64,000 nt of DNA, from assembly GCF_002803085.1 (NCBI RefSeq), contig NZ_NNBJ01000005.1, positions 1-64,000 of the forward strand, given 5' to 3'. The stretch's first letter is position 1, and the number at the start of each line of letters is the position of its first letter. This DNA is from Streptomyces sp. CB01201. Its GTDB lineage: Bacteria > Actinomycetota > Actinomycetes > Streptomycetales > Streptomycetaceae. The notes under the pieces were generated by a model. It made no database searches. It was not told the origin of the DNA and saw only the letters and a program-made list of their open reading frames with translations. Positions 63,439 to 64,000 of the stretch are shown piece after piece. Made by a program: the position numbers and the translations under genes.

Positions 63439-64000
63439 TCACCGAAGCACCGCCCGTACGTCGGCGACCAGACCGGCGGCGAGCTCGACCGCCCCGGCGT
63501 CCAGCCCGGACAGGACGGCCGACACGCGCGCGGCGAAATCCGGCGGGGCCGCCGGGAGCGCGGCCGCCGAGGCCAGCGCGCCCTTCTCGTTGAGCAGCCA
63601 CCGCCGGTGGTGGGCGTGCAAGGACTGGGTGAGGATCCCGAGCGCCCGGGACAGGCAGAGTGAGACGTACAGGGCATCGCCCGACCCCACCGCCTTGCGG
63701 GCGCCCACCACCGAGAACTCCGCCTCCCACGACGCGGCGGTGAGCGCCGCCCGCAACGGCTCGGGATAATGCCGCACCGCCCGCTGAAGCTCCGTCAACT
63801 CGCCCTGGGGATCCGCCAGTACGCGGCCCAGAGCCACCTCGCCGGGGTAGACCGGTGACCAGAAGCCGAGCGGATGTCCGGGCTGGGTGGCGACCTCGTA
63901 ACGGCCGCCCCGGCAGTCCGACCAAACGCGTTCGACCCGGTCCAGATCGCGCAGGATCCAGTCCACCGCGAAGCCGTCGACCACCAGCCAGGCGCCGCCG
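63439..64000 (-). CDS. Nucleotidyltransferase-like protein, C-terminal part (cut by window)
   Basis: The last 187 residues of a protein whose N-terminus lies beyond the window. Reading continues to the edge as GGAWLVVDGFAVDWILRDL. The fragment has DRVERVWSDCRGGRYEV, a Pro/Gly loop (QPGHPLGFWSPVYPGEVALG) and a helical C-terminus with HAHHRRWLLNEKG. This resembles nucleotidyltransferase-domain proteins of the kanamycin-type or DUF4037 kind, which carry the active-site GS(x)D motif upstream, outside this window. The assignment is therefore tentative. A 14-bp direct repeat (CAGCTCACCGAAGC at 63419-63432 and 63435-63448) overlaps its stop. Confidence 0.5.
   Translation of the reverse strand, partial: GGAWLVVDGFAVDWILRDLDRVERVWSDCRGGRYEVATQPGHPLGFWSPVYPGEVALGRVLADPQGELTELQRAVRHYPEPLRAALTAASWEAEFSVVGARKAVGSGDALYVSLCLSRALGILTQSLHAHHRRWLLNEKGALASAAALPAAPPDFAARVSAVLSGLDAGAVELAAGLVADVRAVLR

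Overview
The window is about 72% GC with extreme third-position G/C, frequent GTG and occasional TTG starts, ATGA/GTGA stop-start overlaps, lipobox proteins and many two-component, GntR and TetR regulators. This is typical of a Streptomyces chromosome (actinomycete, high-GC Gram-positive). No tRNA, rRNA, CRISPR array, insertion sequence or integrase was seen. Most of the window is ordinary chromosome. The accessory-looking parts are about 10.2-14.2 kb, 19.5-24 kb and 24-30.3 kb.

Layout. 0.06-2.1 kb: a hypothetical protein and a CYP107-like P450 whose first codons lie in another frame. 2.1-10 kb: a sugar module made of a Gfo/Idh/MocA dehydrogenase facing a GntR regulator, then two near-identical sugar-binding lipoproteins, one permease, one ATPase, a ROK kinase and a membrane protein. 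10.2-14.2 kb: a shortened acyl carrier protein, a DrrAB-like exporter, its TetR regulator and a scrap resembling a dTDP-glucose synthase (RmlA), which together look like the residue of a secondary-metabolite locus. 14.2-17.4 kb: a COG4705-like membrane protein with a two-component system. 17.7-19.9 kb: a GntR regulator and a POT peptide transporter broken by a 10-bp insertion. 20.1-24 kb: an auxiliary-type TrpRS translationally coupled to a FUSC exporter, then an FMN-binding split-barrel protein. 24-27 kb: a minus-strand extracytoplasmic cluster (CHRD protein, class F sortase, lipoprotein, cupredoxin). 27.3-30 kb: a chaplin-like secreted peptide, a TPR-like protein and an HTH membrane protein, separated by repeat-bearing non-coding DNA.

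30.3-37 kb: a PcaL fusion enzyme, a metallo-beta-lactamase-fold hydrolase, exonuclease III, a DUF6278-like protein and the gluABCD glutamate importer. 37-45.8 kb: a secreted alpha/beta hydrolase, an L,D-transpeptidase lipoprotein, then a tightly overlapping run of FemX-like transferase and MurJ flippase, followed by response regulator, histidine kinase and GerMN-like lipoprotein. This is a cell-envelope module. 45.9-55 kb: a membrane protein, an alpha/beta hydrolase next to a second P450, gamma-glutamyltransferase, a GH75 chitosanase, an XRE/NUDIX pair, an alginate-lyase-like lipoprotein and a degenerate HAD protein. 55.1-61.4 kb: a reductive pyrimidine-degradation operon (beta-ureidopropionase, aminotransferase, dihydropyrimidinase, LLM oxidoreductase, NCS1 permease). 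61.4-64 kb: a lipoate ligase, an inositol-monophosphatase-family enzyme and a protein cut by the window edge.

Functions are inferred from motifs and from family knowledge. No database search was possible. Symbols are given only where the family is clear.
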